A DNA stretch of 21,638 nucleotides from Actinomycetota bacterium (GCA_009701945.1 WLJF01000002.1:1-21638), one strand, 5' to 3'. Shown: positions 8,015 to 15,845, numbered from the stretch's first letter. Notes: generated by a model from the sequence alone, not told the origin. Translations and numbers: made by a program.

Positions 8015-9072
8015 TCTCGATTTTCTCCATTGGCGTTGTTAAACACGGGTAGGCGAAGTGCAAATGTTGATCCAACATTTTGTGAGCTCCATACTTTGAT
8101 CTCGCCACCGTGTTTAGCAGCGACGTGTTTAACGATTGAAAGACCCAAGCCAGTTCCACCTGTCTCACGTGAGCGGGCCGGATCTACGCGATAGAAGCGT
8201 TCAAAGATTCGCTCGAGGTCAGACTCGGGGATACCGATTCCTTGATCGGCCACAGATACAGTCACGATTTCATCTTCAAGACTTGTAGAGATGGAAACTT
8301 TTGTATTTTCCGGGGAGTAGTTGATGGCATTCTCAATAAGGTTGTGAATGGCCATGAGAAGTTGATCCCTGTCACCAAATACGGTTACTTGAACTTGCTC
8401 AGATACTGCCAAGCCGATATTTCGTGCCTCTGATGTTGTCTGGCATTGATCGACTGCTTCTGCAATCAGATCACCGAGAACAAGTGGTTCTGCCACTTGA
8501 AGTGGATCCGAATCTTGTAGTCGCGAGAGATTGATAATTTCTTGCACAAGATCAGTTAATCGCTTGGCTTCTTGCTGCATGCGAGAGGCAAATTTCTCAA
8601 CAGCCGCAGGCTCATGCTTGGCGGAGAGAACTGCTTCACTTAACAGTGACAGTGCACCGATAGGGGTTTTAAGTTCATGAGAAATATTTGCAACAAAGTC
8701 TCGACGGACTTCATGGACGCGCTCTGCTTCACTCTCATCGCTGAGTAGGACAAGGATTTGCGACTCTTTCTTAAGTGAAATGACCTTTACCGTTAATTCA
8801 CGTAAACCTTCTCCGATAGGGCCACGCGGAACTTCGATTTTTCCACTCTGTGTAACGCCAGTTCTGCGCACAACACGAATGATGGCAAGTAGTTCAGGGC
8901 TTAGTAATCGACCATCTTTCATTACATTGAGATTGTCTAAGCCTGAAGTTGCAAAGACTGGCACGTCACCGGGAGCTAGCAGAAGTGCGTCTTGTTCGAG
9001 TTGTTCTAGGACTTCAAAGAGCAGTGCGGGGTCTTCGATCCGCGTAGTTTCCTCAGTTCTCCGAAGCCACAT
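8011..9072 (-). CDS. senX3: SenX3/PhoR-like sensor histidine kinase without membrane segments
   Basis: 353 residues. Residues about 15-115 resemble the PAS-like region of SenX3; HisKA follows with phospho-acceptor H132 in FVANISHELKTP. The ATPase domain shows the N box NLIENAINYSPEN, G1 DQGIGIP, the F box FERFYRVDPARSRE and G2 GGTGLGLSIVKHVAAKHGG. It is clearly of the SenX3 family, yet the N-terminus MWLRRTEETTR begins after the point where SenX3 has two membrane helices. Upstream in frame there is a TAA 12 codons before the ATG and no other start, so no helix is hidden there. TACTCT (9084 to 9079) lies 6 bases before the ATG, which supports this start. The kinase is predicted to be cytoplasmic and may sense phosphate through PhoU or the Pst transporter. 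Confidence 0.93.
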   Translation of the reverse strand: MWLRRTEETTRIEDPALLFEVLEQLEQDALLLAPGDVPVFATSGLDNLNVMKDGRLLSPELLAIIRVVRRTGVTQSGKIEVPRGPIGEGLRELTVKVISLKKESQILVLLSDESEAERVHEVRRDFVANISHELKTPIGALSLLSEAVLSAKHEPAAVEKFASRMQQEAKRLTDLVQEIINLSRLQDSDPLQVAEPLVLGDLIAEAVDQCQTTSEARNIGLAVSEQVQVTVFGDRDQLLMAIHNLIENAINYSPENTKVSISTSLEDEIVTVSVADQGIGIPESDLERIFERFYRVDPARSRETGGTGLGLSIVKHVAAKHGGEIKVWSSQNVGSTFALRLPVFNNANGENRE

Positions 9073-9078
9073 GTCGTA

Positions 9079-9084
9079 AGAGTA
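9079..9084 (-). promoter_or_regulatory. -10 hexamer TACTCT of the senX3-like gene
   Basis: TACTCT reads 9084 to 9079 on the minus strand, then six bases TACGAC, then the ATG at 9072. It predicts a leaderless mRNA. The PHO-box-like repeats begin 16 bases upstream of it, so this promoter may also be under autoregulation. Confidence 0.6.
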
Positions 9085-9100
9085 ATGGCTGAAAAGGCCT

Positions 9101-9144
9101 GTTTACCTTCCGTTCATTCGTAAGATTTCCATTATTCACCGAAC
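9101..9144 (+). promoter_or_regulatory. PHO-box-like array of 11-base repeats, phoU promoter
   Basis: Four contiguous 11-base units are in register: GTTTACCTTCC (9101), GTTCATTCGTA (9112), AGATTTCCATT (9123) and ATTCACCGAAC (9134). Units 1, 2 and 4 match the conserved GTTCACC part of the Streptomyces PhoP box; unit 3 is degenerate, as often seen. Five bases after the last unit comes TAGTTT (9150-9155), then six bases and the phoU ATG. The array sits between the regulator operon and phoU, where such boxes are found in actinobacteria. Confidence 0.75.
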
Positions 9145-9161
9145 CCCCCTAGTTTTGCCCC

Positions 9162-9818
9162 ATGGCACTTATTCGTTCAGTCTTCCAAGATGAGTTAGAT
9201 GGCGTCTCTCAGTCACTTGTTGACCTCTCAAAGATGGTCGCCGAATCCATGAAGAAGGCAACGGAGGCGCTACTAGGTGCCGAGCTTCGAGTCGCAGAAG
9301 AGATCATCTCTGCAGATGAAAAAATTGATAATTTTCAACATGAACTAGATAGTCGCATCATCGACATCATTGCGCGTCAGCAACCTGTTGCATCGGATCT
9401 TCGTGCACTCATCACAGCTCTTCGCATGAGCGCTGACCTTGAGCGAATGGGCGATCTCTCACACCACATCGCCAAGATTGCACGTCTTCGCCATCCAGAG
9501 GTTGCTGTCCCTCAAGATCTTCATGACATTGTCCGTCACATGGGAGATGCTGCAACAAAGATTGCTGAAAAAGTGGGAACTGTTATTGAAACTCGCAACA
9601 CAAATATGGCTCTAGAACTTGAAAAAGATGATGACGTCATCGACACATTGCATCGCGAACTAATCGGAAAATTGACTTCAGGGTCATGGGATAAGGGCGT
9701 TGCCGCTGCTGTGGATATGACTTTGCTAGGTCGCTACTACGAGCGTTTTGCAGACCATGCGGTCTCTGTCTCTCGTCGTGTGTACTTCCTTGTTACCGGC
9801 GAATTCGCACAGCACTAA
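9162..9818 (+). CDS. phoU: Phosphate signalling protein PhoU
   Basis: Cytoplasmic helical protein that, in characterised bacteria, links the Pst phosphate transporter to the phosphate kinase and keeps signalling off when phosphate is plentiful. It has 218 residues, the usual length, in two related three-helix repeats. The metal-binding-type motifs are SADLERMGDLSHHIAKIA in the first half and GRYYERFADHAVSVSRRVYF in the second. It is divergent from the senX3/regX3-like operon with the PHO-box-like array between. TAGTTT at 9150-9155 lies 6 bases before the ATG, so the mRNA is probably leaderless. No pstSCAB genes are present here, so they must lie elsewhere if the organism has them. Confidence 0.95.
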   Translation: MALIRSVFQDELDGVSQSLVDLSKMVAESMKKATEALLGAELRVAEEIISADEKIDNFQHELDSRIIDIIARQQPVASDLRALITALRMSADLERMGDLSHHIAKIARLRHPEVAVPQDLHDIVRHMGDAATKIAEKVGTVIETRNTNMALELEKDDDVIDTLHRELIGKLTSGSWDKGVAAAVDMTLLGRYYERFADHAVSVSRRVYFLVTGEFAQH

Positions 9819-9844
9819 ACCTTTCATTCTTCACCGCGCTCAAG

Positions 9845-9850
9845 TAGAGT
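9845..9850 (+). promoter_or_regulatory. -10 hexamer TAGAGT of xylA
   Basis: TAGAGT is followed by seven bases CGCGCCC and the xylA ATG at 9858; no Shine-Dalgarno-like sequence lies in between. It predicts a leaderless or nearly leaderless mRNA. Confidence 0.55.
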
Positions 9851-9857
9851 CGCGCCC

Positions 9858-11015
9858 ATGACGTACACACCTACACCTGCAGATAAATTCACATTCGGAC
9901 TCTGGACTGTCGGCTGGCAAGCACGCGATCCATTCGGAGATCCAACTCGCGAAGCGTTAGACCCAGTGCGCACAGTCAATGAACTCGCAGCCCGTGGTGC
10001 ATACGGTGTGACATTCCATGATGATGACTTGTTCCCATTTGGTTCTGATGATTCAACTCGCCAAGGACATATCGATCGCTTCAAGAAAGCACTTGCTGAG
10101 ACTGGAATGAAAGTTCCGATGGCAACGACAAACCTCTTTAGCCATCCAGTCTTTAAAGATGGAGCGCTGACCAGCAATGATCGCGATATCCGCCGTTTTG
10201 CCATTCGCAAGGCGATGCGCAATATCGATTTAGCTGTGGATTTAGGCGCAAAGATCTATGTCTGCTGGGGAGGACGTGAAGGAGCAGAGTCAGAGAGCTC
10301 AAAGGATGCATATGTAGCACTTGAGCGTTACGCAGAAGGCTTTAACATCCTTGGTCAATATGTGATTGATAAGGGTTATGACATTAAGTTTGCAATCGAA
10401 CCTAAGCCCAATGAGCCACGTGGAGATATCTTCCTACCAACAATTGGCCATGCTCTCGGTTTTATCGAGATGCTCGATCATCCAGAGATGGTTGGACTTA
10501 ATCCAGAAGTGGGCCATGAACAGATGGCTAACCTGAACTTTGTTCACGGAATTGCTCAGGCGTTGTGGCAGAAGAAGTTATTTCATATCGATCTCAATGG
10601 TCAGCGCGGTCCAAAGTATGACCAGGACTTTGTCTTTGGCCATGGCGATGTAAAGAGCGCCTTCTTCCTTGTCGATCTCCTTGAGAGATACGGATATGCA
10701 GGGCCTAAGCACTTTGATTACAAGCCTGTGCGCACCGATGGTGATTCAGGGGTCTGGGCATCTGCAACATCAAATATGCGCATGTATTTGGTACTTAAGG
10801 AGCGCGCAGCTGCATTCCGTAAGGATCCACGTGTCATCGCAGCGATGAAGGAATCAAATATTCCGGGACTCTCTGAACCAACTCTTGCAGCAGGAGAAAC
10901 ATGGAAGGATCTTGCAAAAGATTCATTTGATGCAGATGCTGCCGGAAAGCGTGGTTATGGATATGAAATCCTTGACCAACTCGCTATGGAGCATTTGATG
11001 GGCGTTACTGCTTAA
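9858..11015 (+). CDS. xylA: Xylose isomerase (class I)
   Basis: Interconverts D-xylose and D-xylulose (and often glucose and fructose) using two divalent metal ions. It has 385 residues, the short class I form typical of actinobacteria. All catalytic and metal residues are visible at the same numbers as in Streptomyces/Actinoplanes enzymes: H54 and D57 in FHDDD, E181 and K183 in [11 protein letters not shown]217 and H220 in NPEVGHEQ, D245 in [10 protein letters not shown]255 and D257 in KYDQD, and D287 in FDYKP. No xylulokinase or xylose transporter gene is adjacent. The gene lies alone between phoU and ppx with its own promoter-like hexamer. Confidence 0.97.
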   Translation: MTYTPTPADKFTFGLWTVGWQARDPFGDPTREALDPVRTVNELAARGAYGVTFHDDDLFPFGSDDSTRQGHIDRFKKALAETGMKVPMATTNLFSHPVFKDGALTSNDRDIRRFAIRKAMRNIDLAVDLGAKIYVCWGGREGAESESSKDAYVALERYAEGFNILGQYVIDKGYDIKFAIEPKPNEPRGDIFLPTIGHALGFIEMLDHPEMVGLNPEVGHEQMANLNFVHGIAQALWQKKLFHIDLNGQRGPKYDQDFVFGHGDVKSAFFLVDLLERYGYAGPKHFDYKPVRTDGDSGVWASATSNMRMYLVLKERAAAFRKDPRVIAAMKESNIPGLSEPTLAAGETWKDLAKDSFDADAAGKRGYGYEILDQLAMEHLMGVTA

Positions 11016-11021
11016 TCTCGT

Positions 11022-11027
11022 TACACT
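11022..11027 (+). promoter_or_regulatory. -10 hexamer TACACT of the Ppx/GppA gene
   Basis: TACACT, preceded by CGT, lies 6 bases (TCGAAA) before the ATG at 11034. The whole gap after xylA is only 18 bases, so the promoter is squeezed right behind the xylA stop codon. Confidence 0.55.
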
Positions 11028-11033
11028 TCGAAA

Positions 11034-11948
11034 ATGCGTTTAGGTGTGCTCGATGTTGGTTCCAACACCATTCATCTACAGGTTGTTGATGGCTACTTAG
11101 GTGGGCCACCAATCCCTAATTCATCTCATAAATCAATTATTCGCCTGACCGAATATCTTGATGAGGCAGGTTCGATTACAGAAATTGGTGTTGATCGAAT
11201 CACAGATGCGATTGCAGCAAATATCAAGAGTGCTGAGCATTTAGAAATTGATGAATTATTAGCTTTTGCTACTTCTGCTATTCGCGAAGCGAATAACTCA
11301 GATGAAGTGATTGCGCATGTGAATAAGACCTGCAATATCGATCTTCAAGTCTTAAGCGGGGAAGAAGAAGCGCGCTTTACATTCCTTGCAGCACGTAGAT
11401 GGCTTGGTTGGTCATCTGGAGATCTCCTTGTGCTCGATATTGGCGGTGGATCTCTAGAAATTGCACGCGGCGCTGAGGAAGAACCTGTATTTAAGACATC
11501 GATGCAACTCGGTGCGGGACGACTTACTCGCACATTCTTAAAGGGTGATCCATTTACCTCTAAATCATTGAAGGCGCTAGATGAATACCTGGAAGAGAAA
11601 ATTGAACCACTTGCTGCATCACTTTCAACTTTTGAGAAAGATAATGCAGCTGGCACGAGTAAAACATTTCGTACGCTGGCCAAACTATCTCAGAACTACT
11701 ATCCAAAGTTTGGGCCACACCTGACCTTAAACGCCCTTGAAGAGTTAGTGCCAAAGTTGCAGGCGCTAGACGTTGATGGACGCATGGAACTTCAATCTGT
11801 TTCCGCAGAACGTGCCCCGCAAATTGTTGCTGGTGCGATGGTGGCCAGACAACTTATGCAAACTCTGGAGTTAAAAGAGATTCGGATATGCCCGTGGGCA
11901 CTTCGCGAAGGAATTGTTCTACACAGACTCGATTGGATCGAGCGCTAG
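11034..11948 (+). CDS. ppx: Ppx/GppA-family exopolyphosphatase/phosphatase
   Basis: Member of the ASKHA-fold family that releases phosphate from polyphosphate or converts pppGpp to ppGpp. It has 304 residues, close to the short actinobacterial Ppx proteins, which lack the HD-like C-terminal domain of E. coli Ppx. Visible motifs are the first phosphate loop LDVGSNTIHL (6-15), the strand FATSAIREANNSDE, the catalytic-glutamate region LSGEEEARF (107-115) and the second phosphate loop LVLDIGGGSLEI (132-143). The gene converges on the Nudix-ppk1 operon and the two stop codons share the four bases CTAG (11945-11948). Proximity to ppk1 and phoU favours a polyphosphate role; the sequence alone does not exclude (p)ppGpp activity. 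Confidence 0.9.
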   Translation: MRLGVLDVGSNTIHLQVVDGYLGGPPIPNSSHKSIIRLTEYLDEAGSITEIGVDRITDAIAANIKSAEHLEIDELLAFATSAIREANNSDEVIAHVNKTCNIDLQVLSGEEEARFTFLAARRWLGWSSGDLLVLDIGGGSLEIARGAEEEPVFKTSMQLGAGRLTRTFLKGDPFTSKSLKALDEYLEEKIEPLAASLSTFEKDNAAGTSKTFRTLAKLSQNYYPKFGPHLTLNALEELVPKLQALDVDGRMELQSVSAERAPQIVAGAMVARQLMQTLELKEIRICPWALREGIVLHRLDWIER

Positions 11949-12823
11949 TTCTTAATGCTTAAGTAATCCAGACCAACAATTTCGCCTTGCACGCGGTGAA
12001 CAATCCACGCATCCCCTGGCTCAAGTTTGATGAGATCCTTATTCTTAAGCTTTGTATTGAGGATTCCACGTAGCATTGTTGGAATCACTGGATTATGACT
12101 GCATATCAAAATGTTCTTCTCATCTTGCTTGAGGGCATTGGCAAATGCAACAGCACGTTGCGGATCATTCTCAAATGTCTCTTCATTCAAACTCGGCACC
12201 TGAGTAATGGCCAACCCTCGAGAGTGAGAGAGGGGAGTTACTGTCTGAACGCACCGTGTGTAGTTGGATGTGTAGACCTCATCAATGGCAAAAGGTTCTA
12301 AGTGTTTGATTAGTAATTGCGCTTGATCAAAACCAACTTCATTAAGAGTGCGTTCTGAGTCAACCTCATCCCAGTCACCTCGCTCGAGAGCCTTTGTGTG
12401 GCGAAGGATGATTAAAGTATCGGTGCGTGGTTCTTCCGATTGGAAGCTCTCAATTATTTGACGGTCAGAGTCATGAGTCGCTTTCGCTATTGCATCCTCT
12501 GGCGTAAGCCATAAAAGCTCATCTACCTCTTCATTAACAACGAAAGAGGCTGTATTGAGTGCACAACGAGCTGCCCAGAAAATTACTCGCTTCTTTTGAC
12601 CGCTCTCTTCATATTCGACTGTTCCAAGTTGGCGGGTAAACCTTGCCTTAATCCCGGTCTCCTCGATTAATTCTCGATACGCACATTGCAGCGCTGTCTC
12701 GCCCTCTTCAATTTTGCCCTTGGGCAAAGTCCAATCGTCATACTTTGGACGGTGAATGAGTGCAATCTCGATATTTCGCGGATCAACTTCTCGCCAGAGT
12801 AAAGCACCCGCTGCTCTAATCAT
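11945..12823 (-). CDS. mutT1: Nudix hydrolase fused to histidine phosphatase (MutT1-like)
   Basis: 292-residue two-domain protein. Residues 1-135 are a Nudix domain with a complete Nudix box: G36 (GKIEEGE), E42, R50-E51, E54-E55 and G57. Residues 138-290 are a SixA-type histidine phosphatase with RHT (143-145), R192 in YTRCVQT and H245 in CSHNP. The same order is found in mycobacterial MutT1, which hydrolyses 8-oxo-dGTP and diadenosine polyphosphates; the substrate here is inferred. Its ATG overlaps the ppk1 stop (ATGA), indicating coupled translation, as in mycobacteria where ppk1 and mutT1 are neighbours. The RHG loop found in most of the family is RHT here. Alternative substrates include other nucleoside polyphosphates. 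Confidence 0.9.
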   Translation of the reverse strand: MIRAAGALLWREVDPRNIEIALIHRPKYDDWTLPKGKIEEGETALQCAYRELIEETGIKARFTRQLGTVEYEESGQKKRVIFWAARCALNTASFVVNEEVDELLWLTPEDAIAKATHDSDRQIIESFQSEEPRTDTLIILRHTKALERGDWDEVDSERTLNEVGFDQAQLLIKHLEPFAIDEVYTSNYTRCVQTVTPLSHSRGLAITQVPSLNEETFENDPQRAVAFANALKQDEKNILICSHNPVIPTMLRGILNTKLKNKDLIKLEPGDAWIVHRVQGEIVGLDYLSIKN

Positions 12824-14883
12824 GATCGGTTGTGTTTTTCAATAAAGTGATCTTGGAAGTTGAGCAAGAACTCTCCTTCAGGACTGCGAGTACTTCGAAC
12901 CCATTGATTATCATCATTGAGTTTCCATGTTGAGTACAGTTCAGATACTGAGTCATCAAGAATTGCCTTCAACTTCTCCTTGTGCTTTTCAGAGTCAATT
13001 CGGACCAGTGCTTCCACTCGACGATCTAAGTTTCGGTGCATGACATCTGCACTACCAATGAAGTAATCCTCTGCACCGTCATTGCGGAAGTAGTAAATGC
13101 GAGAGTGCTCAAGGAAGCGACCGAGAATAGAGCGGACCTTAATATTCTCGCGTCGAGCTTGGTTATTGAGTTGAATAGAACAGATTCCACGAACAACAAT
13201 TTCAACCTTCACGCCAGCTTCAGCAGCTGTATAGAGTGAAGCGATAATCTCTTCATCTAAGAGAGAGTTGAGCTTTAATCGAATCCATGAAGGCTTACCA
13301 TCGAGATGATTCTTAGTCTCTCTTTGGATCCGCATAATCAAACTCTTACGAAGACTATGAGGTGCCACGAGAATTCTGGAGTAGTCATGCTTGGCCGAGT
13401 AACCTGAAAGCTCGTTAAAGAGGCGCGAAAGATCTTCACCAAGAACAGGATCAGAACTCAGAATTCCAAGGTCATCATAGAATCGAGCTGTTTTAGGGTT
13501 GTAGTTACCTGTTCCAACATGGCAGTAGCGACGAAGCACATCGCCTTCTTCACGCACAACGAGAGATAACTTTGCGTGGGTCTTAAGGCCCATAAGCCCA
13601 TAAACAACGTGAACGCCAACCTCTTCAAGTTTTCTTGCCCATCGCACGTTAGCCATTTCATCAAAGCGTGCACGAATTTCAATGACTGCAAGTACTTGCT
13701 TACCTGCTTCTGCTGCCTCAATGAGTGCTTCAACGATGGGTGAATCACCCGAAGTTCTATAGAGAGTCTGCTTAATGGCTAGTACATGTGGGTCTTGCGC
13801 TGCATTTTCAAGAAGCTTTACTACTGATGATGTAAAGGATTGGTAGGGGTGGTGAAGGAGAATTTCACCCTTACGAAGTGCCGCGAAGTAGGAATCAGTT
13901 GAGGCAGGGTCAATATCGCGAAGCTCAGGGGCTGTATCACTTCTAAATGGCTTGTACTTCAGATGTGGCATGTCGAGATCTGCTATTTGATTCAGACTTC
14001 TAAGGTCTAACGGACTGTCATATTTGATGACATCGTGAGGCTCAATCTGAAGCTCATCCATTAATTCATTGAGAACTTCTGGATTAATGACCTTATCTAC
14101 CTCAAGACGAACAGGAGGTCCAAATCTGCGTCGAGTAAGTTCCTTCTCCATCGTCTCCAAAATATCTTCCGTCTCATCTTCGTCAAGATCTAAATCTTGA
14201 TTTCGTGTGACACGAAAGAAAAAGTGATCTTTGAGCTTCACGCCAGGAAAGAGCTCAGGTAGGTGCTCAGCGATGAGGTCATCTATAAGGACAAAACGAA
14301 TCTTGTTTGCATCTGATGTTCTGATGAAACGTGGCAGGTTTGAAGGGACTTTAACTCGCGCAAAGCTGATGTCGTGATCATCACTCGACTCAATATTCAC
14401 GCCAATGTTGAGGGAGAGCCCTGAGATATATGGGAAGGGGTGGGATGGATCTACAACGAGTGGGGTGAGAACGGGGAAGATTCGGTTGTTGTAGTAATTT
14501 TTCAAATCTTCTCGCTCGGAGTCAGTCACCTCTGAGAGTTTTACAAATTCAATTCCTTCTTTGCGAAGCTCAGGCACAATCTCATCGCGAAAACGTTCTG
14601 CCTGGGTGTTGACGAGAACCTGTGTCCTCTTAAGTACTAAATCCAGCAATTCTTTTGGCGCATACCCTGCGCTATTGATAGTCGTACTTCCTCGTTCAAT
14701 CTTTGCCTTGATCGAGGCAACGCGCACCATGAAGAACTCATCAAGGTTCGAGGAGAAGATTGCCAAGAAGCGAAGTCGTTCAAGGAGAGGAATGGTGGTG
14801 TCTGCAGAGAGTTCCAATACACGTGTATCGAAGTCGAGCCAGCTCAGCTCTCGATCTTGATAATTAGATGGCATTTCTCTCAC
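12820..14883 (-). CDS. ppk1: Polyphosphate kinase 1
   Basis: Makes polyphosphate reversibly from ATP. From the chosen GTG start it is 687 residues, the family's usual length. The N domain begins with DRELSWLDFDTRVLE and has FSSNLDEFFMVRVAS. The catalytic C domains contain GEILLHHPYQSF, KQTLYRTSGDSPI, IEIRARFDE, the autophosphorylated histidine H436 in KTHAKLSLV, and H455 in RYCHVGTGNYNPKTARFYDD. A TTG at 14913 would lie inside the PHO-box-like array and an ATG at 14874 lacks a promoter match; the GTG at 14883 is 6 bases after CATGCT, the same geometry as phoU. It is followed by the Nudix gene with an ATGA overlap. Control by the neighbouring phosphate two-component system is likely. Confidence 0.95.
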   Translation of the reverse strand: MREMPSNYQDRELSWLDFDTRVLELSADTTIPLLERLRFLAIFSSNLDEFFMVRVASIKAKIERGSTTINSAGYAPKELLDLVLKRTQVLVNTQAERFRDEIVPELRKEGIEFVKLSEVTDSEREDLKNYYNNRIFPVLTPLVVDPSHPFPYISGLSLNIGVNIESSDDHDISFARVKVPSNLPRFIRTSDANKIRFVLIDDLIAEHLPELFPGVKLKDHFFFRVTRNQDLDLDEDETEDILETMEKELTRRRFGPPVRLEVDKVINPEVLNELMDELQIEPHDVIKYDSPLDLRSLNQIADLDMPHLKYKPFRSDTAPELRDIDPASTDSYFAALRKGEILLHHPYQSFTSSVVKLLENAAQDPHVLAIKQTLYRTSGDSPIVEALIEAAEAGKQVLAVIEIRARFDEMANVRWARKLEEVGVHVVYGLMGLKTHAKLSLVVREEGDVLRRYCHVGTGNYNPKTARFYDDLGILSSDPVLGEDLSRLFNELSGYSAKHDYSRILVAPHSLRKSLIMRIQRETKNHLDGKPSWIRLKLNSLLDEEIIASLYTAAEAGVKVEIVVRGICSIQLNNQARRENIKVRSILGRFLEHSRIYYFRNDGAEDYFIGSADVMHRNLDRRVEALVRIDSEKHKEKLKAILDDSVSELYSTWKLNDDNQWVRSTRSPEGEFLLNFQDHFIEKHNRS

Positions 14884-14889
14884 TGCTCC

Positions 14890-14933
14890 AGCATGGCTCA
14901 AATAGATGAACAACAGGTAATCGGTCTATGAAC
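14890..14933 (-). promoter_or_regulatory. PHO-box-like array and promoter of ppk1
   Basis: On the minus strand three contiguous 11-base units are in register: GTTCATAGACC (14933 to 14923), GATTACCTGTT (14922 to 14912) and GTTCATCTATT (14911 to 14901). Each keeps much of GTTCACC. Five bases later is CATGCT (14895 to 14890), a weak -10, then six bases and the GTG start. Unit end, 5, hexamer, 6, start is exactly the phoU arrangement. Confidence 0.65.
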
Positions 14934-14948
14934 GGAACACTTCCGAAG

Positions 14949-15022
14949 TGAGGCGGGTCGGGCTCGAACCGACGACGACCGAATTATGAGTTCGGGGCTC
15001 TAACCAACTGAGCTACCGCCTC
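14949..15022 (-). tRNA. tRNA-Met (CAT), elongator type
   Basis: A complete 74-base cloverleaf on the minus strand. The acceptor arms GAGGCGG/CCGCCTC pair fully; D arm GCTC/GAGC with loop AGTTGGTTA; anticodon stem CCGAA/TTCGG with loop CTCATAA (anticodon CAT); variable loop TCGTC; T arm GTCGG/CCGAC with loop TTCGAGC; discriminator A; CCA is not encoded. The anticodon stem lacks the three G-C pairs of initiator tRNA, and the D loop matches elongator tRNA-Met, but a lysidine-modified tRNA-Ile (CAT) cannot be fully excluded. It lies 13 bases after the phosphodiesterase stop and may be processed from that transcript. Confidence 0.92.
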
Positions 15023-15035
15023 GTCGTCGCCAATC

Positions 15036-15845
15036 TTATAGCGTTGAGAGTAAATGTCCGACTAACTCTTCAGGCTTGATTTGAGCAGGCCATGATGGAT
15101 GTTGAACACCGACTCCATGTGCAATGACAAACGATGCGCGCTCTTGTGGGCTATCTCCACCATGTCCGCCTTCATCGCGATGACCATGGTCCGTTGTAAT
15201 AACAATCAGCCACTTCTCCTTGAGCATCCGATGTCGTTCAAGAATCGCATGATGCATCTGTGCAACTAATCCATCTATTCGGTTAATTGCATCGAAGTAG
15301 GAACCTTCGATTGTTCCATCTAAGTGCCCCGCTTCATCGGCTCCGCAGAAGTATACAAAGCTCGCATCAGGAGCGATTTCACGTATTGCTCTCACCGCAT
15401 CTTGCGCAACCTCAACATCGACAGTTTCATAGCCGTTGGTTTCACCATCGCGGACAAAGATTGAATGCTTTCCTGTGCTCTGGTCGGCAACTCGAGTTCT
15501 GATCACCGGTCCAACATCGTTGGGATCAATAAGTGGAGGCCATCCAGCTGCGGCATAAGTAACTATCTCTGGCTTGAGCATTCTCGCTTGTGTCAATAAA
15601 TCGGGTGCAGCAGCTAAGTTGTGATTTCCATAATCGTTATCAATAACCTTATGGACCTGTTGGGTCACACCAGTTAAGAGCGTTGTCCAGCTAGGTCCTG
15701 AAACAGTCGGCATATCAACAACCATTTCGCTGAAATAGGAATCAGCTCGAAGAGTTGCCAAGGTGGCTGCGCGACCAGAATCTATTGCGCGTTGAAGAAT
15801 GAGACCATCAATACCAATAAGGAGGATCTTGGTCTGAGAAGTCAT
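15036..15845 (-). CDS. Alkaline-phosphatase-superfamily phosphodiesterase (nucleotide pyrophosphatase type)
   Basis: 269 residues from the ATG at 15845, cytoplasmic (no signal peptide). The metal-binding residues of the type I phosphodiesterase/nucleotide pyrophosphatase family are visible: D13 in GIDG, a nucleophile candidate S49 (or T47) in MPTVSGPSW, D169 and H173 in DEAGHLDG, D218-H219 in TTDHGH, and H227 in EGGHGG. The nucleophile is usually threonine in PTKTFPNH, so the exact residue is uncertain. An ATG at 15863 would add MSYSFS, but TACTCT (15857 to 15852) lies 6 bases before the ATG at 15845, and this start gives the compact MTSQTKILLIGIDG. Possible substrates are nucleotide or phospholipid-type phosphodiesters; none can be fixed. 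Divergent from the alpha-galactosidase gene. Confidence 0.87.
   Translation of the reverse strand: MTSQTKILLIGIDGLILQRAIDSGRAATLATLRADSYFSEMVVDMPTVSGPSWTTLLTGVTQQVHKVIDNDYGNHNLAAAPDLLTQARMLKPEIVTYAAAGWPPLIDPNDVGPVIRTRVADQSTGKHSIFVRDGETNGYETVDVEVAQDAVRAIREIAPDASFVYFCGADEAGHLDGTIEGSYFDAINRIDGLVAQMHHAILERHRMLKEKWLIVITTDHGHRDEGGHGGDSPQERASFVIAHGVGVQHPSWPAQIKPEELVGHLLSTL

Noticed and set aside
9822..9840. TTCATTC and TTCACC before xylA as a third PHO box
   Set aside because: The two cores are 7 bases apart rather than 11 and no further unit is in register, so this is probably chance.
9824..10222. 132-codon antisense open frame over xylA
   Set aside because: It mirrors the codon pattern of xylA, which has every catalytic residue; no promoter hexamer or family motif is seen for the antisense frame.
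14874..14913. Alternative ppk1 starts TTG 14913 and ATG 14874
   Set aside because: The TTG lies inside the repeat array and adds residues not expected in the family; the ATG has only a weak ribosome site. The GTG at 14883 fits the promoter spacing.
14949..15022. Initiator tRNA-fMet
   Set aside because: The anticodon stem is CCGAA/TTCGG without the three consecutive G-C pairs, and the first base pair is a normal G-C.
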